64,000 nucleotides of DNA from Talpa occidentalis (GCF_014898055.3 NW_023604295.1:99277591-99341590); one strand, 5' to 3'. Numbered from the stretch's first letter, positions 12,234 through 23,737 are shown. Notes: generated from the sequence alone by a model not told the origin. Numbers and translations: made by a program.

Positions 12234-12353
12234 CTGACGGACACCCTAACTCAGGATAAGAGGAAAGATATTGCTGAGTTCCAGCACCAGATCAAAGTCC
12301 TTCATGCCAAGCTCAAGGAACAAAACAAGGTCATCATCTCCCAGGAGGAGCAG
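12150..12353 (+). CDS. DZIP1L: DZIP1L exon, expanded coiled coil
   Basis: The exon is 204 nt, phase 0-0, encoding 68 residues. The acceptor is CCCACCAG and the donor is CAG|GTAGGT. The first 28 residues are four seven-residue units of the type LQEEKER, then LTDTLTQDKRK, and the exon ends VIISQEEQ. Human DZIP1L, as I recall it, has a single LQEENQR unit here, then LQASLSQDQKK and IIASQEE. The expansion is an exact multiple of a heptad, so it lengthens the coiled coil without changing its register. A partial exon copy lies about 680 bp upstream. Confidence 0.85.
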
Positions 12354-12594
12354 GTAGGTCTGCCCTCCTCCCAGCCATGCCGGTGTCACTAGGCTCCTTT
12401 TCTCTAAGAATCTCTTTAGGTTCTTCTTGGCTTATTAGCACCAATATGGTTACTCAGGTCCTTTATGGAGAGAGAGGAGTCCTCACTCTTGATGGGCACA
12501 CACAGGTGAGGATGCAGCCTCCCTCCAGCTGAAGATGTGCCCATGTTAGGCCCATGTTAGTGGGCTCATGCTAACATCAGAGACCATGTTAAAT

Positions 12595-12735
12595 GCTGGC
12601 ATCTGGTTGCTACTGTGCTTATTCCTTCATTTCAACAACATCTGCCATTCAAGGTAGACGTTACTTTCTCCACATCTCCATTTGACAGGTGATGAAATAG
12701 GCTGGAGAAGTTCCTCATGTAAGTTCACACTGGAC
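12595..12735. repeat. MIR-like SINE fragment
   Basis: Weak MIR-like text: ATTCCTTCATTTCAACAACATC, then CTCCATTTGACAGGTGATGAAA. Confidence 0.5.
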
Positions 12736-12740
12736 ACTCT

Positions 12741-12808
12741 AGGCAGGCAGGGGTGAGAGTCACTTTTAGGCAGGCAGGGGTGAGAGTCACTTTTAGGCAG
12801 GCAGGGGG
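12741..12808. repeat. 27-bp tandem repeat, 2.5 copies
   Basis: The unit AGGCAGGCAGGGGTGAGAGT followed by CACTTTT occurs at 12741 and 12768, with a partial third copy at 12795. The first two copies are identical, indicating recent slippage. Confidence 0.9.
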
Positions 12809-14600
12809 AATGCAAAGCTTTGCTCTTTCCCTATCTTCTCAGATGTGCTTTCTTACCCAATGTCTTCATGAATCACAGCCTCTGAGAGGCTGTCAGATAA
12901 GCTAGTGTGATGAAAAGGCGCTTACTCTGGAAGTACCCCTCTCCCAGAACTGGTTTCTGACTTTATGCTGCTGAGTCTTTGCCCACCCTGCACTCAGCTA
13001 CCCCTTCTGGTTCCCAGGTCTACGGAGAAGTGTATCTTTTCCTGAGCTGGGCCCTTCTGGTGGCTGCAGGTCCTTGCCCCAGTTCTGACACCATCCACCT
13101 CTTGGGCCAGCCTCCATGCAGCTTCCCTGGATTGATTTCACACAGTCACCTTCTCGTGTGCTCTTCCTGTATTCCTTGGGATTTGTGCTTTCCTGTTCTC
13201 CCATCCAGAATTCACCCAGTCTACATATCTAACTCCCTCCCCTGCTACTTCTCACTGTTCTCTCCCTCCCCCTGCTACCCTGTGCTTCACTGCTGTGCTA
13301 CCCCAGGTCCAGCGTGGAGGGTTTCTCCTTGTCTACCCTAGAGCTGTTGTTTGCTAATGTTTCCATTAGGAACCCACTGGCCAAATGTAACAGAATAGGC
13401 TAATAGTGTTTATTTTTGTTGTAACACCAAAATAGGTGAAGGCACAGTCATGCCAGTGGAAATCCAGCCTCTCTTTATCTTTTCAGCTTCTTTAATGTGC
13501 TTACTTTATTTCTCATGCTTGACTCTTACCATAGCCCCAAACATCATAACCACATTCAGTGGAAGAAGTTGATGAAAAGGTTCCTTCCCAAGACTTATGC
13601 TTATATTTTACTGACCGAAGCTTTGTCATGTAGGCAGCACAGCTACAGGAAGAGTAGAAAGTGAATAATTAGTTGTACATGATCTAGAACAGAGTTGGGC
13701 AATGAAGGAAGCACTTGCAAATGGATGTTGGATTCATCAGTAGGTAATAAAATCTCAAGCTGAAGCAGGATAGGGACTTTATCATAAGGAGGGCAGAACT
13801 GGGGTCATACAGAGTCTGTTCAGGGAAGCAGCTGGATCTGGGACTAAATTGGAAACAGACATGAATGTGATGGGGAATTTTCTGTTGTGTGAGTCTCTTC
13901 CTCCTCTATATCTGCCTCAATTCATTTTTTTTTTTCCTCTGAGATTCAGCTTCCATTCCACATCTATTGCACATGCAAAGCAAGCTAAGAAACAATGAAA
14001 ACCAAAACCAAAACCAGCTGGCTGCCCATAGCTCTTGACCTCACATGTTACTGCCTGAAATTCTCTGCCCAAGCCTGGACAGTCAGTGATGGCTGTGCTG
14101 TGGGATCATGTTGTCACACGTGGCAACTGTGTGGAAGCAGGAAGAAGAGGGACTTCCTGGAAAAGAGGGGTTGGGCAGACAGTTCAGTGAATGTTCTCAT
14201 CATGCCTCCTTCTTCCCAGGGGACACTCAGCTCAGATGCCCACACTGCAGGAGGGGACCCCACCTGCCCTGGCTGTTTTCCACCATTATGTCAATAGCAT
14301 GACTGTGTGTGTCTCACTCTGTTTCCACAGGGGTCTTGCCCTTCAAACCACAGTCCCTCTCTGAAGAGGGGCCATTCTTGTCTACCCGCTGTGGGAAAAT
14401 AGAATATGGTACCAACTGCTATTCAATCCTTTCTCTCTTATGGACAAGGGGAGGTGTGTTGGGGGTTTAGGGCAGTGACTCTGACTCCTCCCAGTTCCCA
14501 GCGGATGGCATAGAAAGTGGCTGTCACTTCATCATGGTGCTAGGCAGACCCATCGCTCAGAGTTCCCTGCTTTAACTTTCTTTGTTCCACATCTTTGCAG
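12809..14600. other. Intron, nothing recognised
   Basis: About 1.8 kb of intron with no recognisable repeat or exon. The open frame at 12979-13341 (+, 120 residues) is Pro/Ser/Cys-rich, lacks splice phasing and matches nothing in DZIP1L. Confidence 0.5.
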
Positions 14601-14631
14601 ATCCAGACCATATTCCTCAGGAAAATAGAAG
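14601..14631 (+). CDS. DZIP1L: DZIP1L micro-exon (IQ..RKIE)
   Basis: The exon is only 31 nt, entering in phase 0 and leaving in phase 1. The acceptor is CTTTGCAG and the donor is GAAG|GTAAGT. It encodes IQTIFLRKIE plus the first G of the next codon, matching human IQSLSLRKVE(G) as I recall it. The phase-1 exit is what allows any number of the following 54-nt phase 1-1 exons to be added without a frameshift. Confidence 0.8.
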
Positions 14632-14758
14632 GTAAGTTTGAGAGGGGGTGGTTTGCAGCAACCTAGCCAGTCACTTAGGGCTCTTCTCTCCTGTCCTCCT
14701 CCAGGTGGTTTATAGGATGAGGATGGGCAACGGCAGTCATAGTGATAGGGGGAAAGGA

Positions 14759-15179
14759 TGTCCTGAGCAAACTCCATGCACGTTTTGTGGCCTCCACCCC
14801 CACGACACTGGGAACTACAAATCCCATGATCACCAAAGGGAAGATTGCGAGGACCTTAGGGCGGAGTTAAACAACTAGGCTCTCGGTTTGGGTATTTTAA
14901 CTGGCCCTGTGGCTGGGGGTCACCCCTTTTTGGCCATGAGGCGTGCTAGGTTTTTGACAGCTCAGCAGGTCATTGGGATTCCAGGTCAGCGGAATGGGTA
15001 GGACACATTGACAAACTTATATCCCTCTTTTTCTCCCTGAGTTATTCATTTCCCCAGTTCCCCTTCCCTTATAAATAAACCATTTATCTGAAGTTTAGCA
15101 TTAATAAGTCCTTTTAAGTGCGTGGGTGAGGACCCACAGTCGGGCAACTCCATTTTATATCGGAGTTTGCCCTGTAACA
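14759..15179 (+). mobile_element. Solo LTR-like element
   Basis: The segment opens TGTCCTGAG and closes CCTGTAACA. It carries TATAAATAAACC at about 15070 (TATA and poly-A-signal-like) and CAACTCCATTTTATAT near the 3' end, an arrangement typical of endogenous retroviral LTRs. No target-site duplication is clear. It also contains AACTACAAATCCCATGAT at 14813-14830, close to the ZNF143/SBS core. Confidence 0.45.
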
Positions 15180-15849
15180 ATAGGACATGTGGTATCAGGC
15201 ACTTGAGGTGAGAGCAGGCGTTTGCTTCTGGGACAGAAGGGCTCCAGACCATTGTTTGTGCTAAAAGCATTCTATACAGCTGGCAGGTTTTCTTGCCTGG
15301 CCTGCTCTTTGTAAGATGGGAGAGACTGTGCGGGAAGGATGAGTATCTTGTGGGTAGTGATTAATGGAGAAGGTTCACGATTAGGCTCTTTTTAATTTAC
15401 CTTGCCTATGGTTTTGACTTCATGGTTGCCATAACTTTTAACTTGTTCTCAGAATGTTACAAGTTGACCCAAAATTTATGTGAATGTGGCTTTTGGAGTT
15501 TGGAATGTCTGCTGTCTTCCTTTTGGGTATTCTGGTATGCTGGTGTGTGTGCATGTGTGTGATAGGTTAGAGGTGCTGACATCTAAAGGCACCCAGTAAC
15601 CTATGGGGGACTGTTTCTGCTGCGAGGACTTTGGCCAGCCCCATAGAAAATATGGTCTTTGCTACTCTACCCACCCTCCCTTTCCTGGCCTTTTAGCTGC
15701 CCTTCTGCCTTCCTTGCAAACCCACACGTCTTCTCCTATCCCTTGCCTTGGGATATTTCTTTCCCAATCTTGCACTAGCTCAGATGCTCTGTCCCTGTGG
15801 CCCTGAGCTTCCCAGCAATGGGGCTGTGACAGCGCCATCAGGAACGACT

Positions 15850-16015
15850 TTCTGCTATGTGTTTTGCCAAGCACTCCCCATTCATTGACTCATTACATTG
15901 TCCCTATGGTTTCAGGTGAGGTGGTGTGGTAGTATTAGCCTCCCTTTCTAGATGAGAAGAGAATTAGAGCAGCTCAAGAGCTTGCTTCCTGCACAACTGG
16001 TGAGGGGCAGAGCAG
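15850..16015 (+). repeat. MIR-like SINE
   Basis: Text such as TGCCAAGCACTCCCCATTCA, then TAGATGAGAAGAG and GGGGCAGAGCAGGAATG is MIR-like in order and spacing. It lies immediately before the exon array. Confidence 0.55.
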
Positions 16016-16049
16016 GAATGTCAACTCTCCTCTTTGGCCTCTAGTGTGT

Positions 16050-16415
16050 GAGGCTCCATCCTCTTCCTGTAATGGGTTGGAGGGCTTGCCCTTTCTGACT
16101 GGTGCTCACATGGTGCCTCACATTTCTCTTTAATCAGGGATAGGGGCCAGTGTTTTGGAGCCACTAACTGTTCCTCCTCTCCCCAGCATTGCAACAGGGC
16201 GCGCAGGCTGTGCACACACAGAAGGACTCTTCAGAGAAAGGTGGGACCTCATTTTCTTTTCCATCGTCAGAGGAAGGTGGGTGTCAAATGCATTGCTGCC
16301 CTGTGACCACTGCTCCATTCTCTTCTTCCTATAATGGGTTGAAGGGCTTGCCTTTTCTGACTGGTGGTCACATGGTGCCTCACACTTTAAGTCAGGGTTG
16401 GGGGCCAGGGTTTTG
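16050..16415 (+). repeat. Exon-array unit, left part (half-unit plus copy 1)
   Basis: From about 16050 the intron sequence (CTTCCTGTAATGGGTTGGAG, then GGCTTGCCCTTTCTGACTGG, then TTTTGGAGCCACTAACTG) is the 3' half of an array unit lacking its exon. A complete unit with copy 1 follows. The array is interrupted at 16415 by the L1 and resumes at 23121. With the L1 and one target-site duplication removed, the copy 1 to copy 2 period is 258 bp, the same as elsewhere in the array. Confidence 0.85.
16187..16240 (+). CDS. DZIP1L: DZIP1L tandem exon copy 1 (54 nt)
   Basis: First of seven homologous phase 1-1 exons. The acceptor is CTCTCCCCAG and the donor is AAAG|GTGGGA. Read from the incoming G, it encodes ALQQGAQAVHTQKDSSEK. 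The human counterpart is a single GIHKVPKAVDTEEDSPEE segment (recollection). A second potential donor 36 nt downstream (after 16276) is also in frame. This copy is cut off from the other six by the L1 at 16416-23120. Confidence 0.7.
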
Positions 16416-16730
16416 TTTTGTTTTTATTTTTTCATATATATATTTTTAATCCTTTATTTTTTTTATTTTAACATTTATCATTCAAAAAAATTTTTTAGAC
16501 AATATTTGTTTCCCCCACCCCCTCAGATTGAGTCCCCATAGAATTTCCTTCCCCAAGGCACCCATGTACCATCACCACAGTACCTTGTGCTCCTCCATCC
16601 CTCTCTCCCTCCCACGCTTCTCCCTGCTTCTCCCCTGCAGTATGTCTATGGTTTATAATTGTCTGTTTTTGCTTTGTTGTGTTTTGTGCTGTTGTTATTA
16701 TTTTTTTTTACACTGATGTCTTATTTGGTT

Positions 16731-19700
16731 CCCCTATATTCCTGTTGTAAGTGAAACCATCTGGTATTTTCTTTTTCCTTCTGGCTTATTTCACTGAGCA
16801 TAATTTCTTCTAGCTCCATCCACATTACTGCAAATGGCATGACTTTATCTTTTTTGATTGCTGAATAATATTCCATGGTGTATATGTACCACATCTTCTC
16901 GATCCAGTCATCTATTTTTGGGCATTTGGGTTGTTTCCAGGTTTTACCTATTGTAAATAGTGCTGCAATAAACACAGGTGTACATGTGCTCTTTTGAATC
17001 AATGTTTTTGTGTCCTTTGAGTAGATCCCAGTAGTGGAATTGCCGGATTGTATGGTAGCTCCATTTTTAGTAGACTGAGGAACCTCCAGACAGCTTTCCA
17101 CAGTGGTTGGACCAGTTTGCACACCCACCAGCAATGTAGGAGAGTTCCTTTTTCACCACATCCTTGCCAACATTTGTTGTTGCTTGTTTTTTGGATATGT
17201 GCCATTCTTACTGGTGTAAGGTGGTATCTCAGTGTGGTTTTCATTTGCATTTCCCTGATGATAAGGCCTGTTGGCCATTTGCATTTCCTCTTTGGAGAAA
17301 TGTCTTTTGAGTTCTTCTGCCCATTTCTTGACTGGATTGTTTATTTTGCTTTTGTTGAGCCGTGTAAGTTCTTTGTATATCTTTGTGATCAGTCCCTTAT
17401 CAGTTGAATGGAGTGCAAAGATTTTTTCCCAATCAGTGGTGTGTCTCTCTGTTTTGGTTAATGTCTCTTTGGCTGTGCAGAAGCTTTTCAGTTTGATGTA
17501 ATCCCAGGTGTTTATCTTTGCCTTCACTATCACTGCTTTGGGTGATGAGTCTTTAAAGATGTTATTGCAATATATGTCTTGTAGTGTTTTCCCTATATTT
17601 TCTTCTATATATTTTATGGTTTCAGGTCTTACGTCCAGTTCATTTATCCATTTTGAGTTGGTTTTTGTGTATGGTGAGAGGTAGTGGTCTAGTTTCTAGT
17701 TTTCATTTTCTTTGCATGTGGAGGTCCAGTTTTCCCAGCACCATTAATTGAACAAACTGTCCATGTTCCATTGCATATTCTTTGCTCCTTAGTCAAAGAT
17801 TAGTTGTTCATATAAGTGTGGCTTTATTTCTGGGCTCTCTATTCAGTTCCATTGGTCTGTGTGTCTGTTTTTGTTCCAATACCAAACTGTTTTAATTATT
17901 ATGGCTTTGTAATATAGCTTGAAGTTTGGAAGTGTGATACCTCCTTTCTCCTTTGTTTTCATCAGTAGGGTTTTGGCTATTCATGGTTTTTTGTGGTCCC
18001 ATATGAATTTCATCAGTATTTGTTCTATTTCTTTGAAGAATGTCATTGGGATTTTTATTGGAATAGCATTGAATCTGTGTATTGCTTTTGGAAGGATGGC
18101 CATTTTAATAATGCTGATTCTTCCAATCCATGAACAGGGGATGTTTTGCCATTTCTTTGTGTCTTTTTAAATTTTTTTTAACAGTGTTTTATAATTTTCT
18201 TTGTATAGGTCTTTCACTTCTTTTGTTAGGTTTATTCCCAAGTATTTGATTTCTTTGGTTTCAATTATAAAAGGGATGGTTTTCTTGATTTTGTCTTCTT
18301 CTGATTGATTGATTGTGTATAGGAAGGCTACTGATTTTAGTGTGTTGATTTTGTATCCTGCTACTATACTGAGCTGGTTGATTATTTTGAGTAGTTTTTC
18401 TGTGGAGTTTTTAGAGTTCTTGATGTATATTATCATATCATCTGCAAATAATGATAATTTTACTTCTTCTTTCCCTTTTGGATACCTGGTATGTCTTTCT
18501 TTTGTCTTACTGCCCTGGCTAGGACCTCCAGTATTATATTGAAGAAGAGTAGTGAGAGAGGACAACCTTGTCTTGTTCCTGATCTTAAAGTAAAGGCCTT
18601 CAGCTTTTCGCCATTGATAATAATGTTGGCAGTGGGTTTGTCGTATATGGCTTTTATCATTTTAAAAACGTTCCTTCTATCCCGAGAATTTCAAGGGTCT
18701 TCATCATAAATGGATGTTGGACTTTGTCGAATGCTTTCTCAGCATCTGTTGAGATCATGTGGTTTTTATTTTTCTTTTTGTTGATGTGTTGGATTGCACT
18801 TATCAATTTTCGTATGTTGAACCATCCTTGTGCCCCTGCGATGAATCCCACTTGATCGTGGTGTACTATCCCTTTAATGCATTGTTGGATTCTGTTGGCA
18901 AGGATTTTGTTGAGGATTTTTGCATCAGTGTTCATTAGGGAGATTGGTCTGTAATTTTCTTTTTTTGTGCTGTCTTTGTTTGGTTTTGGTATTAGTGTTA
19001 TGTTGGCTTTGTAGAGTGTATTTGGTAGTATTCCTTCTTTTTTAATTTTTTGAAAAAGTTTGTGTAAGATAGGCACTAATTCACTGCTGAACATTTGGTA
19101 GAATTCATTTGTGAAGCTGTTTAGTCCTGGGCTTTTGTTTTTGAAGAGTGCTTTGATTACTGCCTCAATTTCGCTGCTTGTAATTGGTCTGTTTAGTAGT
19201 TCTATTTCTTCTTTGTCCGGCTTTGGATGATTATATCGTTCTAGGAATTTGTCCATCTCTTCTAGGTTGTTGAATTTGTTTGCATATAAGTGTTCATAGT
19301 AATCTCTGATTATTCTTTTGATTTCTACTGAGTCTGTTGTGATTTCTCCTCTTTCATTTGTAATCCTATCTATGTGTTTTCTCCCATTTTTTCTTTGTGA
19401 GACTGGCTAGAGGTTTGTCTATTTTGTTTATTTTTTCAAAGAACCAACTTTTGGTTTCAATGATCTTTTGGATTTTTTTTTAAATTTCCAATTCATTTAT
19501 TTTTGCTTTAATTTTTATTATTTCTTTTCTTCTACTGGCTTTAGGGTTTTTTTTGTTGTTCTTTTTCTAGCTCTTTGAGATCTGAAATTAGGTTGTTTCT
19601 TTGAGTTCTTTCCTGTTTGTTGGTGTGAGCCTGTATTGCTATATATTTTCCTCTTATTGGTTTTGCTTTTGCTGCATCCCATACATTCTGGAAAGTAGTG

Positions 19701-20526
19701 TCCTCCTTTCAACTCCAAGTATTTTTTAATTTCTTCTTTGATCTCCTCATTAGTCCAGTGGTCTTCGAGTAGTGTGGATTTCAATCTCCATGAAGTGGGA
19801 GGGGTCCTTGTTTTCTTTTCATGATTTATTTCTAGCTTGATGCCTTTATGATTAGAGAAGATAGTTGGAATGGATTTTGATCTTCATGTATCTGTTGATG
19901 TTTGTCTTGTGGCCTAGTATGTGGTCGATTCTGGAGAATGATCATGTGCACTTGAGAAAAATGTGTACTTGGATTTTTTTGGGTGCAGTGTCCTATAGAT
20001 GTCTGTTAAGACCATGAGTTCTATGTCTTTATTTAGGGCTCTAGTGTCTTTGTTTATTTTTTGTCTCGTTGATCTGTCCATTGGCGAGAGTGGGGTGTTG
20101 ATGTCTCCCATTATATATGTATTTTCTTTAATGTCAATTTTCAGAGCTGATAATAATTGTCTAATATATTTTGGTGCCCCTTCATTTGGTGAGTATATGT
20201 TGATTAGTGTTATATCTTCCTGATGTATTGTCCCCTCGATCATAATGTAGTGTCCATCTATGTCTCTTTTTACCTTTTTTGAAGTCTATTTCATCTGACG
20301 TAAGTATGGCTGTTCCTGCCTTCTTTTTTGGTCCATTTGCTTGTAGGATTGTTTTCCAGCCTTTTACTTTCAGTCTATGTTTATCTCTTGTGGTTAAATG
20401 TGTTTCCTGGAGACAACAGAAGGCTGGATTTTGTTTTTTAATCCAGCCTGCCACTCTGTGTCTTTTTATTGATGAGTTTAATCCATTTACCTTTAGAGTT
20501 AATATGTTGGCATCTGTATTTGCCAT
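16731..20526 (-). pseudogene. L1 ORF2 (endonuclease/reverse transcriptase), broken
   Basis: The minus strand begins MANTDANILTLKVNGLNSSI with an EN-type N-terminus (CCLQETHL). RT blocks follow: [19 protein letters not shown] at about 18900, [10 protein letters not shown], and the catalytic FADD at about 18434-18445. The C-terminal part is at 16721-17533. The frame is spread over many overlapping ORFs, so frameshifts and stops have inactivated it. Confidence 0.85.
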
Positions 20527-20654
20527 TTTATTTGTCTTTTTTGTGATTTTATTCCTTGCTTTATTCTGTTCTTCTTGTTCATTCCTCTGTTGGCTTTGGC
20601 TTTAGGACTTCTTGTAGAATTTTTTTGGAGTGGTGGTTTAGTTTTAATGAATTT

Positions 20655-21560
20655 CTAGAGTTTCTGTTTGTCTGAGAAGGTCCATATTTTTTCTTTGTAG
20701 AGGAAGGAGAGCTTTGCAAGGTAAAGTATTCTTGGTTGGCATTTGCTGTCTTGAAGTTTGCTGAATATGTTACTCCATTCTCTTCTTGCCTGTAATGTTT
20801 CTTCGAAGAAGTCTGAAGTTAACCTGATTGGTTTTCCCTTATAAGTTATCTGTTTCTTCCCCCTTGCCAGTTTCATTATTTTATCCTCGTCTTGGACTCT
20901 TGCAAGCTTTACCATTAGGTGTCTTGCTGTAGATTTCTTTTCATTGTGGTGATTGGGAGTTCTTCTTGCTTCTTGTATGTCTTTATTCGTCTCCTTTTTC
21001 ATGCTTGGGAAGTTTTCTTCAATTTTCTCCTTGAATAATTCTCAGTTCCTTTGTCTCTCTCCTCACCTTCTGGAATGCCTATAACTCTTACATTTCCTCT
21101 CTTCGTGGAGTCTGATAATTGTCTAAGAGTCTCCTCAAACTGCTTCATTTGCACTTCTCTCTCCTTTTCTCTTTTGGCTCTTTTTATTTCTGTATCTTTG
21201 ATAGTACTAATCTGTTCTTCCATTTCATCGATTCTGGTTTCATTGCTTCCCCCCTCCCCCGCCCCCCAGTTCTTTATCTCCTCTAGTAATCTTTTAATCT
21301 CCTGCATTTTTTTTTCTGTCCTTTCTTAAAGTCTCAATTTCATTCTTCAGTTCAGTGATTATTTGTCTCAAATCATTTTTTTCCTTTTTGTTTTCTTTCT
21401 GCTTTTTAATTGTGATGATCATTAATTCTCTATCTGATAGGCCGAGAAGTTTTTCCATATCATTTTTGAGCTCTGGTGACTGTGTTTCTTTTTGTGGTGT
21501 GTCCTCCTGCAGGCTTGCTTTGTTATTTATGTTTTCCTTCTCCCTGTTGTTTGCTTTCTA
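20655..21560 (-). pseudogene. L1 ORF1 (RNA-binding protein), broken
   Basis: Minus-strand fragments show an acidic/coiled segment (EEQISTIKDTEIKRAKREKE), then RVIGIPEGEERDKGTENYSR and the C-terminal LARVQDEDKIMKLARGKKQI, in the order of L1 ORF1p. The pieces are in different frames. Confidence 0.8.
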
Positions 21561-23120
21561 ATTAGTTCCATGTGTTGGGACGTTGTGCCACTGGTGTTGG
21601 CAGGCGTCTCTTTGGAGTGCTCTTTTAGGGGTACCAGAACCTGTTTACCAGACTGAGACCAGCGCTGGTAGGCCAAAACTCCACCAGGGTGTTGATGCTG
21701 TGTTGCTGGACACTGTCCCTTACAGTTCCCTCTCTCTGTATTTACTCAGTTCCAACAGGGAATCAGCTAGTTGGTGATTTTGTTCTGGTAACGAGGTGAT
21801 GCCAGAGACCCGTACTTGCTGACCTGTGTTTTTTTCCAGTGGTTCTCTGAGAAACAGAGGGGTGGTGGGCAGAGGAGAGCACTCAACACAGGGGCTCTTA
21901 ATCAAGCTGGGTTCTGTGTCTGCCCCATGTTCACCAGGTGCTGTGCCCACAGCTGTATGGGTCCCGGGCCCTGAATTCTGCACTCTAGGTCTCAGTTCCA
22001 GGGCTATCAGATCCAAAGTGCTGGCTATCACCCTGTGCAGTGCCTGCTGCTATGGCACGTCCCATGCCCTGGATCCTGTGCCTGGCTCTCAGTTCCAGGA
22101 TGGGGTCTTGCTCCACGACTTATTTTCCTCCTTACCCCCGTTTGCATGGCCCATCCTCTCTCATAGCCTGAGTGTGTTTTTGGGATCCCTGGTTCCAATT
22201 ATCAGGATGTTGGTGATTTTTTTTTCTGGTGGCTAGGTGGCACCAGAGATCTTTCCCACTGTCCTTCCAGAACTGTTTTTTTCCTGTGGGTCTGAGGGAA
22301 TAGAGTGGGAGTGGCATGGAGCACCTCAACAGCATAGGGGTGCTATATCTGCCCTGTGCCCCTCCGTCGTGGGGATCCCACGCCCTGAATTTTGTGCCCC
22401 AGGTCTCAGTTCCAAAGCCCTCAGATACAGGACGCGGGCTGAAGCCTTGTTCAGTGTCTGCAGAAATGGCATCTTTTGCACCCCACACCCATGTCCCAGC
22501 GCCAGGTTTCTGATTACTCAGTGAGGGACATTCACCTCAATGAGGGCTCCTGCACGTCTCCCCACAAGCCTAGGTCACAGGCACATTGACCCGGGCAGCC
22601 ACAATCCGTGATCCGTGTATGCTTTTCAAGCGTGCTGCTTTTCCGCACAAGCTTACCAGCTGGCCTTGGGCTATTTGTAGGTCTCAGTGGAATCCTTATC
22701 TTCCTCTAATGGCGCCCGAAGCCATTTGCTCACCTCTGTGGAGATTCCCACACCATTCTCCACAGTTCCAGTTCACAGGATGCAGTGCCTAAAATGGTTC
22801 CTTTCCCTCACAGTCCCGCTTGATGTGTAGTTTGTTCTTGTTGGTCGTTCTTGTTTGTTTTTTTGTTTGTTTTTTCCTCCTTTCTGTTGTTCAGAGAGTG
22901 CTGACTTTGTGGGTCTGGGAGGGTAGCAGGGTTCTGAGCTTTCCTCCCTTCTAGTCCTCTTTTATGGCAACTTTCTTCTTCGGGTAGTTTGCTGGAGTCA
23001 CCCGTTTATCTTCCGTGTCCCAGTTCTCGCAGGGACCTGCCACTTTTCCTCCCTATTCACTTTTTCTTATGGGAGGACTTACTCGCAGTATTTCCCCACC
23101 ACCATGTTGATCTCTCTCCC
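21561..23120 (-). promoter_or_regulatory. L1 5' UTR with two diverged monomers
   Basis: GC-richer and CpG-containing. The + strand text CTGGTAACGAGGTGATGCCAGAGA at 21784 recurs as CTGGTGGCTAGGTGGCACCAGAGA at 22227, with accompanying homologous sequence about 446 bp apart. By L1 biology this region would act as the internal promoter; in this insertion it would drive transcription antisense to DZIP1L. Confidence 0.6.
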
Positions 23121-23163
23121 GGGCCAGGGTTTTGGAGCCACTAACTGTTCTTCCTTTCCCCAG

Positions 23164-23217
23164 TGATCCATCAGGGCCCACAGGCTGTGCACACAAAGAA
23201 GGACTCTTCAGAGAAAG
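23164..23217 (+). CDS. DZIP1L: DZIP1L tandem exon copy 2 (54 nt)
   Basis: Phase 1-1 exon with acceptor TTTCCCCAG and donor AAAG|GTGGGA. It encodes VIHQGPQAVHTKKDSSEK. It lies just downstream of the 5' end of the antisense L1. The in-frame second donor 36 nt later reads T|GTGGGT, weaker than in the other copies. Confidence 0.7.
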
Positions 23218-23422
23218 GTGGGACCTCATTTTTTTTTCCACCTTCAGAGGAATGTGGGTGTCCAGTGCATTGCTGCCCTGTGACCAGGCTCCATCCTCCT
23301 CTTCCTGTAATGTATTGGAGGGCTTGTCCTTTCTGACTGGTGCTCCCATGGTGCCTCACACTTTTCTTAAGTCAGGGATGGGGGCCAGGGTTTTGGAGCC
23401 ACTAACTTCCTCCCCTTCCCAG

Positions 23423-23476
23423 TGATCCATCAGGGCCTGCAGGCTGTACACACAAAGAAGGACTCATCAAAGAAAG
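23423..23476 (+). CDS. DZIP1L: DZIP1L tandem exon copy 3 (54 nt)
   Basis: Phase 1-1 exon with acceptor CCCTTCCCAG and donor AAAG|GTGGGA. It encodes VIHQGLQAVHTKKDSSKK. It lies 259 bp after copy 2 and has four lysines where the human segment is acidic. Confidence 0.7.
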
Positions 23477-23683
23477 GTGGGACCTCGTTTTCTTTTCTAC
23501 CTTCAGAGGAAGGTGGTGTCCAGTGCATTGCTGCCCTGTGACCACAGCTCTATTCTCTTCTTCCGGTAATGGGTTGAAGGGTCTGTGCTTTCTGACTGGT
23601 GCTCACATGGTGTCTCCCACTTTTCTTTAAATAAGGGATGGGGCCAGGTTTTTGGAGCCACTAACTGTTCCTCCCCTTCCCAG

Positions 23684-23737
23684 CGATCCATCAGGGCCTG
23701 CAGGCTGTGCACACAAAGGATGACTCATCAAAGAAAG
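23684..23737 (+). CDS. DZIP1L: DZIP1L tandem exon copy 4 (54 nt)
   Basis: Phase 1-1 exon with acceptor CCCTTCCCAG and donor AAAG|GTGGGA. It encodes AIHQGLQAVHTKDDSSKK. It lies 261 bp after copy 3. In this copy the downstream cryptic donor region reads CAGAG|GTACGT, which looks like a stronger 5' splice site, though that position is out of phase with the 54-nt form. Confidence 0.7.

Larger units (their letters stand above)
16416..23120 (-). mobile_element. Near full-length LINE-1, antisense, inside the exon array
   Basis: A 6.7-kb L1 with its 3' end on the left. The exact 14-bp target-site duplication GGGCCAGGGTTTTG lies at 16402-16415 and 23121-23134. It has a 3' UTR at about 16420-16730, ORF2 at about 16731-20526 and ORF1 at about 20655-21560. 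From about 21561 a GC-richer 5' UTR contains two diverged 446-bp monomers. The empty site falls within the intron part of an array unit, so the insertion is later than the exon duplication. Confidence 0.95.

Noticed and set aside
12979..13341. 120-codon Pro/Ser/Cys-rich + strand ORF
   Set aside because: It lies in an intron, has no domain or splice phasing, and has pyrimidine-rich low-complexity composition.
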